DNA of 64,000 nt from Magicicada septendecula. Its lineage: Eukaryota; Arthropoda; Insecta; Hemiptera; Cicadidae. Below are positions 24,147 through 35,157 of the stretch, in pieces (the stretch's first letter is position 1; each line of letters starts with the position of its first letter). Under the pieces are notes generated by a model. That model was not told the origin of the DNA. It worked only from the letters and a program-made list of their open reading frames with translations, and ran no database searches. The stretch lies in contig CM068370.1 of the NCBI GenBank assembly GCA_034769895.1, forward strand, positions 47,854,344 through 47,918,343, given 5' to 3'. The position numbers and the translations under genes are program-made.

Positions 24147-24913
24147 TCACAACTGGCTATACTTATCATTTAACCGTATAGCAGTGTCAAACAGGTTATT
24201 AGAACCGAAGTTCATTTGATCGTTTAATATGTTATTTTTGGTCATTGCGTTTTTTGTAGTTTTGTATATTTCGAACTCCTCTAGACTATCCATTAATTTA
24301 CCCTTCTTGCAAGTATGCAACGCCACGAAATTATTTTCGAAACTAGTATAACTATGATCATTTTCTATTAAATGTTGTGCATAACTGGAATTATTATTAT
24401 TTGTTTTTGGAATGTGCTCTAAAAATCTTGTGTAAAAATCTCTGCCGGATTGGCCAATGTAGAATGCTGCACAATTATCGCATTTAATTTTATAGACACC
24501 TGATTTATTTTTTAAAGGAATATTTATTTTAGTTTTGAAAGAATTTTTTAAATTATTACAGGTTTTGAATGAAATAGTATAACCTTTACTTTTAAAAACA
24601 GATTTTAAAATATTTGGCAACAAGCCAGTATAATTAGCTGAAATGAATTTTTTATGGTTTTTATTATGTTGGTTAATAATATTGGTATTTTTATTTTCTA
24701 AACGTTTTTTATGTTTCACTATCATTTTATCGACTATTACTGGCCTATAACCATTATTTAGAGCTATTTGTTTTATAATATTTACTTCTTGATCATAGTC
24801 TTCGTTATTAAGGGGAACACTAAGTAATCTGTCAATAAAGCTGTTAAATGCAGCCATTTTTTGGGCCGGAGGATGAAATGACTTAGCATGTATAACCGTA
24901 TCTGTGTAAGTGT
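24147..24913 (-). pseudogene. Penelope-like protein C-terminus with GIY-YIG endonuclease
   Basis: The minus-strand frame (TYTDTVIHAKSFHPPAQKMAAFNSFIDR, then NEDYDQEVNIIKQIALNNGY, then the nuclease) corresponds to the end of a Penelope ORF. SGVYKIKCDNCAAFYIGQSGRDFYTRFLEH is the GIY-YIG domain: GVYKI stands for GIY, FYIGQSGR for YIG with its arginine, and the CxxC before it is usual in Penelope. The domain lies about two-thirds along the frame. The open frame extends a few codons into the right arm, so its first methionine is not a true start. It is uninterrupted to its stop, but the whole reverse transcriptase is missing. In complete elements this nuclease cuts the target for reverse transcription. 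Confidence 0.9.
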
Positions 24914-24972
24914 GCTTTCTGTATATTTTTTGTGGTAATTGTGGTAACATTTAAAGTTTGATAATTGTGTAT

Positions 24973-25003
24973 CTGAAGATGGGATTTTATCCCGAAACGC
25001 GTC
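24973..25003 (+). ncRNA. Hammerhead ribozyme-like core, right arm of Penelope-like element
   Basis: Inverted copy of the core in the left arm: CTGAAGA at 24973-24979, GGGAT/ATCCC helix II, GAAA at 24994-24997, cleavage triplet GTC at 25001-25003. Confidence 0.65.
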
Positions 25004-25339
25004 ATTAACCGACAGCAGCTAGTGTCACTAAGGTGGACCGAATAAGGTAATTTAATTATATTAACCATATAGTGACTCGGTACGTTAAACATGAATAAAT
25101 TGACAATGTCTGATGTTTCTACTAAGATAAGAGCAATTATCCCATTCCAAATAACACACGGGGTGGGTTGCAACATGAAGACATAACTCTTGACAATTTT
25201 TAGTAGGTCTAATATTAAGTTGTGCTTATGCTGTTTGTAAATTATTCTAAAAATATATAGTTAAAAATTTCTGTTTAATATTTAAAATGGGAACCAGCCT
25301 ACCTAGTTCCTTAATTTTGCATTTATCGTTAATAGAGAG

Positions 25340-25341
25340 GT

Positions 25342-25401
<60 letters not shown>
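25340..25401. repeat. (GA)n microsatellite
   Basis: About 60 bp of nearly uninterrupted GA dinucleotides inside the hAT-like element. Confidence 0.95.
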
Positions 25402-25403
<2 letters not shown>

Positions 25404-26155
25404 AAAATTTGTTTTTAAAATAGATTTAACACTATTCATTTTACCAAATCAATGAACTGAAAACAAAAATAAGAAATACCTGAACACTTAACACACAAAA
25501 ATACCCGCAAACACTTTGAAGGTTATATACACTTCGATCGGTTTAATGTTAATACAATTATTTAATAACTACATTAAACACACTTTATTTTCGGAATACA
25601 ATTACTTCACTATTTGACTTTAAGACTTTACTGCACACATTTCCATTGCATTCTAAATGAAATAGAGAAATCTGACACAAAACTGACAAATCATGTAGTA
25701 AAAATCATAATAATGGCGAATGGCGGTATTATGAAAATGTTAAAATTCGCGGTCAGTGCAGTTCAGCCCTCATCGGAATTATTCATCTTTATTGCTAAAA
25801 TTCGGGTTTAGCGACTGTTGAATGTAATTTTGCATATACTGATTTCCCTCCAAAGCTAACGCTGTCTACACAGTCCAGGAGGTGCTGAGAACTGTTTTGC
25901 ACCTCCAAGCGATAGTAGCGAGCAATTCACCTACTACGTGAACCCACTACTGTTCAGTCAACAAGATTAATCACACTAATCTTGTTATTTAAATATGAAA
26001 CAATTATCTCAACAAATCCTTAAACATATTTAAATTATTTAGGGGGTTCACTGAACCATTGAACCTTATGGACGAGCTGCCACTGTAGTCTACCAATCTC
26101 GGTTATTTGAGTCTGCCATAATTGTTTTTTCTTAGTAAGGTTGATTTTTTTTTAG

Positions 26156-26255
26156 AAATTTTAGAAGACAATATGACATGCTACTTTTTGAGCAGTGTGG
26201 TAGCCGGACTTGTGTACACTATCGTCTCTAACCCAATAGACATTGCAAAAACAAG
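26156..26255 (+). CDS. SLC25A11: 2-oxoglutarate/malate carrier, exon with helix 5
   Basis: A 100 bp exon from TTTTTTTTTAG to AG|GTAAGC. Two bases complete a Lys codon with the previous exon; it then reads ILEDNMTCYFLSSVVAGLVYTIVSNPIDIAKTR and ends in phase 2. NPIDIAKTR is the third SLC25 signature, on helix 5. The preceding intron (12472-26155, 13.7 kb) holds the SINE, the Ty3/gypsy element, a solo LTR and the hAT/Penelope nest. This short exon was found from frame, splice sites and family match. Confidence 0.93.
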
Positions 26256-26378
26256 GTAAGCGTAATATTTTTTGTATCTTATTTGTTTCTGTTACTGATT
26301 CCAGATTTGAGTCTGTTCTAATAATGGAGACACTGTATAAGACAAATATATTGTGTTACATTGCATTCATTGTTGTAG

Positions 26379-26604
26379 GCTACAAGCAATGAGTTCATTT
26401 GGAGAAATGACAATGTATTCAGGAATATTTGATGTCTGGAGAAAGACTGTAAAGAAAGAGGGATTTCCAAGTTTGTGGAAAGGTTTCTTACCTTATTACT
26501 TGCGAATGGCTCCACACACCACTTTGCTACTGATATTCACAGAACAGCTTACGTATCTGTACAGAGTGTATGTTTTGCACGAGACAAATCCTCGAAGTAT
26601 ATGA
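26379..26604 (+). CDS. SLC25A11: 2-oxoglutarate/malate carrier, last exon with helix 6
   Basis: It starts after TTGTAG; one base completes the Arg of the third signature. It then reads LQAMSSFGEMTMYSGIFDVWRKTVKKEGFPSLWKGFLPYYLRMAPHTTLLLIFTEQLTYLYRVYVLHETNPRSI and a TGA stop. SLWKGFLPYY-R--PHT---F-F-EQ is the C-terminal helix 6 region typical of oxoglutarate carriers. The preceding intron is only 123 bp, in contrast to the multi-kilobase introns before it. No convincing AATAAA follows closely, so the 3' end of the transcript is not placed. Confidence 0.95.
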
Positions 26605-27336
26605 TTTATACTGTAGATTTTGTTATACACATATTATGAAACTATAACATGTGTATAGTGCGATAAATATATTAATATGGCCCACCTATAAATTTCAAAG
26701 ACTAGCTTGTGGAGTAGTTTTTAAAAACAATTGTGATCTTCTCAGACTTGTCTTTCTTCAAGACATGTCATGGATGTCTTGAATTCAACAGAAAAGATCT
26801 GATGTTTAAAAAGTTATGTTTACACTGTATTTGTTAGTAGTTATTTAAAACACACGGTTTTGTTATAGCACAATATTATATGCATTTGGTGACATGTTTT
26901 GGTTCTTAAACCATCATGAAATTATTAATGATAAATAGCCCAACAGAAAACTTTAGGCTGTGCAGATTGATAGTAAAAAATAACAATCTACAGTTCATTG
27001 CTGCATCGCCAGCTTATTTTTGAAACTTAGGCCTAGACGTACCATATGTCCATGTGATCACTTCCAGGTATCACATGGACATAATATATGGTACCTGCCA
27101 AGACCAACAATGGAGGATTGTTGCTGCGGAGAGGCTCTTGCTGGGACGACTACATTATAGGCTAACAGACAGTATTGATGTGGGCTATTGTTCATTAGTG
27201 ATTTGATACCAGTCTTTCAACGTGCAGTATACTCGCCCACAGACTCCTCTCAATACCTGGTCTAACCAGCACCTCTTCACTAAAAATGTGATCTGTCCAC
27301 TTCAGTTTCCACTATATTTTGTTGACCATATCGTAA
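26605..27336. other. 3' flank of the carrier gene
   Basis: Probably contains the 3' UTR. 26891-26921 (minus) holds a degenerate hammerhead-like piece: GGTTTAAGAACC helix II and AAAACATGTC. A short hairpin built on TGTCCATGTGAT and ATCACATGGACA lies at about 27045-27085. Nothing else is recognised. Confidence 0.4.
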
Positions 27337-28035
27337 CACTTTGTGTGTCGGACATTTCAGCACAAAACGTCTACAGAGTGCCAGCTGCTGACGAAAAATA
27401 CTTCTATAGAGTGCCGGCCTATAAATTCTAAAAATACTTGTGAAACTATACCATAACCTAGAAAAATGGTACTTACTTTATTTTAAACATCGAACCTTCC
27501 TCTTCATAATGAAGTATGAAGTTTTATTGTTTTATATAAACACTTTCAACGAAACTTTACTTTTTTATGCTCAATTTTTATTTTAAAAAAAAGTTGTCAA
27601 AACTGTTATAGCACACTAAAAATATTATAAAATCACTTTAAATTATCTAGAAGTACAGTAGTACATTTCACTATTGAAACACAAAACGTAAGAAAATCTA
27701 TCACTAATATTAGTTGGTGTAATTTTTTTTTTGGATGAAAAACTTTGAAGCATGGGTCTTTACACATAGCGATTGGAAATTTTTGTGTAAATTTCTTCGT
27801 AGTTTTAGTTTGGTTCAGTTGAGTTGGCAATTTCAAGAACACTAACAAACGTTATGCGAACAGAAAAAACGACATCATTAGAACTGATCCCGTATTTAAA
27901 GAAATGTAAAACTATGTCATGTCAAATTACATGATCGGCACTCTATAGAAGTTTTGTCACCACACCAAATGATGTGATCAGAACTCTATGAAAGTTTCTT
28001 CACCACGTCAGTTGACGTGATCGGCACCCTAAGTG
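27337..28035. mobile_element. Candidate TIR element, possibly piggyBac-like
   Basis: The ends CACTTTGTGTGTCGG and CGGCACCCTAAGTG are imperfect inverted repeats. TATAGAGTGCCGG-type repeats occur subterminally on both sides. The right flank is TTAA and the left is GTAA, which would fit a decayed TTAA target. No transposase is seen. The class is a guess. Confidence 0.4.
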
Positions 28036-28392
28036 TTAACCTTGTCAAGTTGCCTTCTCTGCTTAGCACTCACTGCTCAAGTCACCACTTAATCATATAG
28101 AGCAGTCCTCTAAATGAAACATCTGTGTTTCACATAAATGTGTTTTTAATTAATATATACATTAATATATATTAATGTTTTATAGAATAACCACTGGTAG
28201 ATTAAACAGTCATGTTAATATTATAAATTATGAAAATCTGTTAGTTTAGTTTGGTATAACTCACAAGCTAACACCTTGATTGTCAAACTGGCTTGACTTT
28301 TTGTAGAGGTTTAGTTTACAACTTCCAAGTTTGAAGTAGGCCACATTATGTGAATTTTAAATTTTATACAGTAGAAAAGTGTGGTACCTGAA

Positions 28393-29873
28393 CAGTGGCG
28401 GCTCTTCCATAAGGTTAAATGGTTCATTGAACCCCTAAATAATTTAAATATTTTTAAGGATTTGTTTTGGTTCTGAAATAATGAGATTTGTGAGATTAAT
28501 CTTGTTGACTGGCCAATAATAATCGATTCACATTATTAGTGAATTGCTTGCTACTACTGCTTGAGGTGCAAAGTAGCTCTCAGCACCTCCTAGTGTATGT
28601 AGAGAGCTTTAGAGGAAGAACTCACTGTACAAAAAATTAAATTGAACTGTCGCTATCATTCCAGCTTACCGACAGAGAAGAATAGATTCCGACAAAGGTT
28701 GAACCGCTCTGACCGGGAATTTGAACATTTTCATACCACCATCATTATGATTTTTGCCATATGATTTGCCCGTTTACTTTCAGTTTTACATCAGATTTCT
28801 CTACTTCATACATTCTGCAATGAAAATGTGTAAGTTTTAAAATCAAATAAAATAGTGCTATACTGACAATGGAGAAAGAATTTTTTCACCAACTTTGTAG
28901 GTTTCATTGAAATTATTATCAATAAATTTTGTGCTAAAAAGCAAAGAAGGATGGATTTTTTAATAAACATTTTTTAACAGCTTCAAAATAAACAGTTCAA
29001 CAGGAAGTTTAAGATGCTGGGAGCAGTGTACCAACTGGGTCTTGAACAATTTATCTACAAAATATGTGATTCCAAAATAAGGTAGGCATTTATCTATCCT
29101 ACTATTTTAACCAGTGGTTGATTTCTAAAATTATAGGTGCCAGAACGCATCAGTTCAGAAGTTGTATAGACACAATCTTATATTTTCTATTACCTCGAGA
29201 TCTTGTTCATTAAGCAGTCTGTTTTCAATTGATTTTTTCAATCCCTCGTAAAATTTTTCAGGGTCTACGGGATTATTGTTTTTCCTACTTCCTTTTTTTG
29301 AAGCAGAACTCAGAAAAGAGTTACGTTTTGTACTACTTTCATGGCCATAGAATAATGGGGGCTTGGTACTGATTTTCTGCTTTCAAATAAAGAAGCTGTA
29401 ATTTTCAGTATTTCGTTGGGAAAACCCTGACCAACATTGCGATTCTGCAAAAAAAAAAAAAATGAATGATAGTAGTCAAGATAAAAATTAGTGCTAGTGT
29501 TTGATTTTGACAAATGTCTAGTTTTGTAGTAGGGTTGATGAGGGGCACAATTTAAGAAGTAGTAGTAAATTTATGTAATAATTAGGTTTTTCTTTTCATA
29601 TATTTTTTTTTATAATTTATTTTTGGATCCAAGAAGTTCTGGAACGCCGATGCGGTGCATTCCCCCTGAAATCAAACCCTGATTTTAACTATATATTTTT
29701 TAGAATAATTTACAGATAGGACAAACACAACCTAATACTACTAATACAACAGATATTTCTCAACGGTGCAACCCAGTCCATGTGTTATATTTAGAATGGG
29801 GTAAATTACTCTTACTTCACTAGAAACATTTAGACATTGAACTCCCAACTGTCAGAATCATGAACTGCCACTG
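28393..29873. mobile_element. Non-autonomous hAT-like element, copy 2
   Basis: The ends CAGTGGCGGCTCTTCC and GAACTGCCACTG match the copy at 23857 in reverse orientation, including about 250 bp of subterminal sequence. The 8 bp flanks are TACCTGAA and TAGCTGAA, one mismatch apart. Its right end reads uninterrupted through the point where copy 1 carries the Penelope-like insertion, giving an empty site. No transposase is recognised. Confidence 0.8.
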
Positions 29874-30297
29874 TAGCTGAACATATATCATATGATAATT
29901 GCGCTGTGCATGTAGCGTGAAAACATCAGCTATGAGTACTATTCTGTTGTGAGATGTTCTGTATTGGACCTATTGCATGAAATGCAATAATAAAATTATG
30001 GATGTTGTACTGCTGGTAACAAGTATCAGTAGAAACAGGCCACACTTGAACTCTACTGTATGATTTATGATTAGTGTTAAGCAGTAACAGTTATGTCATA
30101 CATGTATAACTGTACAATTGTACTGTAATAGGGTAATAGTATACATTATCTAAAAACACAGAGAAAGCAAATTTAAATGTCCAATTAATGGGATGTTAAA
30201 GAATTTTAGTAGTTACAAATTATATTATAATGCAGTTGAAACATAAATCAAAATGTATGAAAGTGCATACAAGCCAAATATTTGTGAGGACTTGGTC
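29874..30297. other. Nothing recognised
   Basis: AT-rich intergenic sequence between the hAT-like copy and the foldback. Confidence 0.4.
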
Positions 30298-30309
30298 AAT
30301 ACAGATTAT

Positions 30310-30826
30310 TAATTGATGACTCGTTGGGCACTTGGTGAAACATATTAATACAAAGGTTTTTAAAAATATATTAACACTTGGTACGTTTCACAGATTTTAT
30401 TTAACTCTGACAGCTGTTTCAACTTCTTAAGCCATTGTCAAAGAGATAAATGAAGACTAAACACAGGATGTAAGGTGGACATCTGTTTGGGGCACGTATT
30501 GGAACATGTGTGAGGAGTGATGATGGAGAGGGGGGTGCAGGAGCTAAGGAAAGGTCAAGTGTCTGTAAAAACTAAATATAATCTGAAATATAATTTTATA
30601 TTTTGCATTCAGTATAATTTTATATTTTGCTCCTGCACCCCCCTCTCCATCATCACCCCTCACACAAGTTCTTCCAATACATGCCCTAAACAGATGTCCA
30701 CCTTACATCCTGTGTTTAGTCTTCATTCATCTCTTTGACAATGGCTTAAGAAGTCGAAACAGCTGTCAGAGTTAAATAAAATCTGTGAAACATACCAAGT
30801 GTTTATATATTTTTAAAAACCTTTGT
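30310..30826. mobile_element. Palindromic Penelope-type element, family D
   Basis: A 39 nt extension (30310 to about 30348) is followed by two arms of about 215 bp that are near-perfect inverted copies around an AT-rich spacer of about 50 bp. AATACAGATTAT flanks it at 30298-30309 and 30827-30838, a perfect 12 bp target duplication. Each arm holds a conserved segment that pairs like a hammerhead (GGCTT-AAG-AAGTC, GAAA, self-complementary ACAGCTGT, then C), but the first core box is TTGACAA instead of CTGANGA. Confidence 0.85.
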
Positions 30827-30838
30827 AATACAGATTAT

Positions 30839-32085
30839 GTTGTACTAGTTTAACATATAATGATCTGTTAGAATGAACAAATCAAAATAGTGAGAAGAAA
30901 ACATTATGTTAGTTAAATTAAACTTTTGAAGAAACCACACGTTGATTCGAATCTGTACATAAACGGAAGAAATTAAAGAAAGGAACTGCTGCCTTATTGT
31001 AATACCAGCATAATAACACTGTAGTTCAGGTATATCACAAAGAATTACTCTTAAACATATCAACCTGAAAACATTATACAAAACATTCAGAGAAGTGTGT
31101 TGTAAGACTTACTGAAAATATGGTGAATTAGAACTACATTTAAGCTAAAACTTGTAACTTATTTTTATAGAAAATATAAAACATTAAGCTGTCACATAAT
31201 CTACATCAGCATTTAAACAAGTACAGATTGCAACACGCTTGGAGAAAACTAGTGATTAATAAGAAATAATAAACAAAACACACACTTAGTAATCCAAGTA
31301 AAATAAATACTATTTTAATTTTTATTGTGAGAATAAAAATTAGATACTGTCTGCACTGATCAAGGTGTTAGAATTGTGAATGTTAGTGACATATGAACCT
31401 ACTAGTAGTGCTAGTTAATGTCATATTATTATTTTAATTGTCACACTTATTCGATTTTGTGATCTTTTCGTATCAGTATTTCATGTTATTTTAGCTTTTG
31501 CTTATGTTTGTTAATGAAAAGAGTTGCATTTCCAAAATACTGTTATGACATTTTCCATGATGTTAAATAAGAAACAAGTTACAAAACTTTATATAAAATT
31601 TATTCAATAAATTGCTAGGGAAACTGTATGTGCAGTTAAGAGTTGTACAAAATTAAAATAAAAAAACATCAAAGTCTATAATATTCCTGATGTTTCCATG
31701 GGTACAATGTATTGTAATTTTCCCATGTTGCAGCTCTTAATGAGTTGTTCATTGGCTCTGAGCCCTATCGGGTAATCTTCTGGTTACCCGAGTCCTATCT
31801 GGAAGTCTTGAATTGCTGAGAATCTAATCGAAACAACCAGAAATGGCACACAGGATTGCACAAAACAATGCAGCTGAAATGGTCTGTCTCAGAGACAATG
31901 AACACCTCAGTCACAGGCAATACCCTGTGAAACTACAATGATATAATATGAAATGTGTATTTCTAGTATGTGTATGTCTTGTGTAATCAATTTTGTACAT
32001 ATTTACTAATATAATTTATTGTTGGAAGTGGCTGGTTGTTTTAATATTCCCACTCATATTACAAACGTAGGGAGGTTTTGTATAC
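30839..32085. other. Nothing recognised
   Basis: AT-rich intergenic DNA. No coding, RNA or terminal-repeat signal was found. Confidence 0.4.
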
Positions 32086-32207
32086 CAGTAAGTACTGCAC
32101 CTGGCTACTAATTCAAGAGGTCCTGGTTTGATTCATTGCCAGCACTGTTAAATCAAGGTGGGGTTTTCAGCTCCCTGATTGACTCAGCCTATGGAAATAC
32201 TTAGGAT

Positions 32208-32522
32208 AACACTTCTTAGGTTTTCACGGCTGGCATCATAATTATTCAAAATAAGTTCGGGCTGTGAGGCCGTGGTCTACTATAATTAACCTGCTGATAG
32301 ATGTTATCCTCAGACGTTTCGGCCTCACCTCTGGAATATGTGCATGACAGTACTCTAGCAAAGGCTGTGGTTTTATACTGACACACACCTTGTCAGTTGT
32401 TTCAAAACCGTTTCACTGAAGATGGCCTCCAGAGGTGAGGCCAAAACATCTGATAACATCTGTCAGAAGGTTAATTTATAGGAGACCACAGGCCGGCCTT
32501 ACAGCCCGGAACTTAATTTGAA
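32208..32522. mobile_element. Penelope-type foldback inserted in a SINE, family B
   Basis: Extension TTCTTAGGTTTTCACGGCTGG on the left, arm starting TAATTATTCAAAATAAGTTC, opposite arm ending GAACTTAATTTGAATAA. Flanks GGATAACAC and GAATAACCC may be a decayed duplication. The right arm holds a hammerhead-like core (32416-32450). Confidence 0.75.
32416..32450 (+). ncRNA. Hammerhead-like core, family B, decayed
   Basis: CTGAAGA (32416-32422), then a strong helix II GGCCTC/GAGGCC closing an eight-base loop, then AAAA in place of GAAA, and ATC. Loss of the conserved G should inactivate it. Confidence 0.5.
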
Positions 32523-32628
32523 TAACCCAGGATAATGTGTGGCTGAAGCTGGCAGGTTATCCTACCTGAAATTCCCAAGCTATTTCCGTGGTACAAAAAG
32601 GAGCAGTTATTATTATTATTAATGTTTC

Positions 32629-34199
32629 TATCTCCATTTATAAATAAAAGACCTCTAACTCCATTAACTTTAAATCTGCCAGATGGGCACAATCATTTTT
32701 ATACTTGCACTTTTTTGTTTAGTTAAATCAGTTTTTCAAAAAGTAGAGAATACATATATCGAGGGGTTAGTGGTAAAACTACACAAAACCAAGTCTTTTA
32801 ATTATGTTTCAAAACTGACATTTTGTACACATTTCTCTTTGTCTTTATATTTTTTAACAGCTACATAAACAATGAAAAAACTATTAATAATAAAAATTAA
32901 CCTTTGGACGACAATAGGTTAACAAAGCAGATCTTGTTGTTGTTAACAAAGGTTACAGGTTGTTGTTGACAAGGTTAACAAAGTCAACATCAAGTTGAAT
33001 TAAAGAAGTCTGAAAGGATTTAGAAAAAAATAATATACACGCAAAAGAAGCAATTGAAAGAGAAGTTTTTTCCACAAAAGTTAAAAATGGAACGAGTCCA
33101 GGGTAGGAGAGAGAAAAACGCAGGTTCAAAATGGACTGAATACAGGAAGAAGAAGAGACTGTGAAAAGATGAAAGAATATTGGAGAAAAAGCAAAGAACA
33201 AAGAATTAAAATTGGCATGGGGTCCTTAGATGGCAAAAAAAAACCCTCAAGGGACTTGAAATCCTTTAATTTCAATTTTCCATAAATTCACATGAATCGG
33301 CTTGGGTAGGTTTACCACTAACCCGACAAATAAGAATCACTGTTGTTAATATTTTCTTTCCTAAGCCCCTATTATTAGGGTGTGAAACTGCAACTTGGTA
33401 TCTGTTTGTAATATAAGATTGCAGAGGTATATACAATTTGTAAATCTTCAACAGTAACACAGGAACAATTACAGGATGCAAGGCACAGTACAAGGAATAC
33501 ACACACAAACACAATCACTGTATCAACAAATGACACCGATTTATTAACATGACTGTATATATACATATATTACTTTATAAAGATAACAATTACAATAATA
33601 TTTTAACAATTAAAAGCAGTCTTTTTTGCTACTAGCTCCTCCTATTGACAATCAAAAGCTTCATCGGTAGTAATTGACAACAACGATAACTAAATGTTTA
33701 AATATATTTAATTTATACCTTTTGTTTTTTATTCCATACATGTAACATCACAAAGAAAACAGTTTGTACATTGCTGTATTTATAACTGCAAAGGAAGGCA
33801 AACTTTCCTGAATATATTTTACTTCAATTAAGGCAGCAATAATAAATAATTCTAAACTTAATTTTCAAATAATTTTCTTGTCGACACCACAATAAAATTT
33901 AATAATAAATTAATATCCCTTTTTTAAATGTCTGTTACAAAAATAAAAATCATAAAATCATCCTTCACTGAATTTTCAAGTTCTATACTCACTTGTTCTA
34001 TAATGGTTTACATTATAAAAAGTGAATAAGAAACTAATATAGGAATAACACTACAATATTGATACAATATTGTTTACAATGTACACTATACTTCTAACAA
34101 AGTCAATTAGTTCTGAAAATATAACTAACAAGACGAGAAATACATATTAAAGGTTTAAAAAAGTAACTAGCTAATTCTTACAGATTACAGTTTCAATTC
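32629..34199. other. Nothing recognised
   Basis: AT-rich intergenic DNA with small GTTAACAAAG-type repeats near 32920-32980. No supported gene. Confidence 0.4.
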
Positions 34200-34568
34200 A
34201 CTAACGAAACTTGCCCATAATTCATAATTTAAATTGCCCATACTTCTGTAATTTATTTTTGTTTGATCTGTATTAATAATCTTATCGTTTCACAAAAGTG
34301 CCATTCAAAACAAAATGACAAAAAAATATTTAACTTGCATACGTTTCATGAAAACATTACAAAATTAATGTCACCTTACATATTATGAAGACAAAAGCCC
34401 TAAAACTCTCTAAAAGTACGTGGTCATACTTCACAATTTAAATTGCCCATACTTCAGAAATTTATTTTGGTTTTATTTTTATTAATAATCTTCATCATTT
34501 CACAAAAGTGTTTTTCAAAACAAACCACAAAAAAAAAATATTAACTTACACATACGTTTCGCAAAAAC
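34200..34568. repeat. Imperfect tandem duplication of about 230 bp
   Basis: AATTTAAATTGCCCATACTTC through CAAAAGTG, CATACGTTTC and AAAACAT occurs twice, from about 34223 and from about 34435. The second unit continues after the LTR element (ACAAAATTAATGTCAC at about 38226, CTCTCTAAAAGTA at about 38276), so the element inserted into it. Confidence 0.75.
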
Positions 34569-34572
34569 ATAT

Positions 34573-35157
34573 TGTTATGACGTCACAGAACAATCTACGT
34601 GTTTATCGAACGTTCCAGAGAGATCCAGAATGTAAGCGTGTGGTATACATGCTACTAGACGCATTTTGTGAGAATCTTCTCGACTGTGCCGGGCTTCACT
34701 CGGGCGCTCGGCCTGTGTCAAGGCCGTAGTTAATTACGTAGTTCACACGAGAGATAAGACGCAGTTTGGAAGCTTCTGGTGTGTGAGCGTGACTATAAAT
34801 ACATGGGGTAGTGGCCTTAGTTTTCAGTTCAATGCGAGATATTGGATAGTGCGGTTCGAGAGTACAGCTGCGATATATTTCCAGAGCGGTTCGAGTTATT
34901 ACTGTATACGTTCAAGTAGTTATTAGTGGTGTTGCGTTTTCTAATCAGACAGTATAATTGTAATACAATTGAGTTTTAATATTAGTGGACATTTTATTGC
35001 GGGTGAACAATTTTCATTTGATTTGTTGTAGAGACTGTATTGTTAATTACGAACTGTTTTACTGTAACAATTAAAGGTGTGATTAGTGACTTAATTGGTG
35101 TCTTGTACTTATTTTGTTTCCACTGTACCTACGATGATCGAGTAGACCATCGTAACA
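34573..35157 (+). repeat. Left LTR of the 34.6 kb Ty3/gypsy element
   Basis: Starts TGTTATGACGTCACAG, ends CATCGTAACA, and contains TATAAATACATGG near 34793. Confidence 0.9.

Larger units (their letters stand above)
23901..25103 (-). mobile_element. 5'-truncated Penelope-like element with inverted terminal repeats, family A
   Basis: Two exact-length 128 bp inverted arms (23901-24028 and 24937-25064) flank a minus-strand frame ending in a GIY-YIG domain. A 39 nt extension (25065-25103) follows the right arm. CAATGTCTGA at 23891-23900 and 25104-25113 is a 10 bp target duplication, confirmed by the uninterrupted site in the related hAT-like copy. Each arm carries a hammerhead-type core. Inverted pLTRs, a one-sided extension and variable target duplications are known traits of Penelope. 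The reverse transcriptase part is absent. Confidence 0.9.
23857..26085. mobile_element. Non-autonomous hAT-like element, copy 1 (host of a Penelope insertion)
   Basis: The ends are CAGTGGCGGCTAGTGGTTCTG and GACGAGCTGCCACTG. TAGTCTAC occurs at both borders (23850-23857 and 26086-26093), an 8 bp duplication that shares the first C of the left end. Both subterminal regions match the copy at 28393-29873 in the opposite direction. No transposase frame is recognised. It carries a complete Penelope-like insertion and a (GA)n tract. Confidence 0.8.
32090..32628 (+). mobile_element. Second SINE copy, split by a foldback
   Basis: The left part (about 32090-32207) has the degraded B box GGTTTGATTCA at 32125-32135 and TTTTCAGCTCCCTGATTGACTC, matching the SINE at 12515. 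The right part (about 32523-32628) has CCAAGCTATTTCCGTGGTAC and an (ATT)n tail. Between them lies a family B foldback. Confidence 0.75.

Noticed and set aside
26353-26378. Start codon at 26353 for the last carrier exon
   Set aside because: The frame before 26379 is intron; the splice phase from 26255 joins at 26379.
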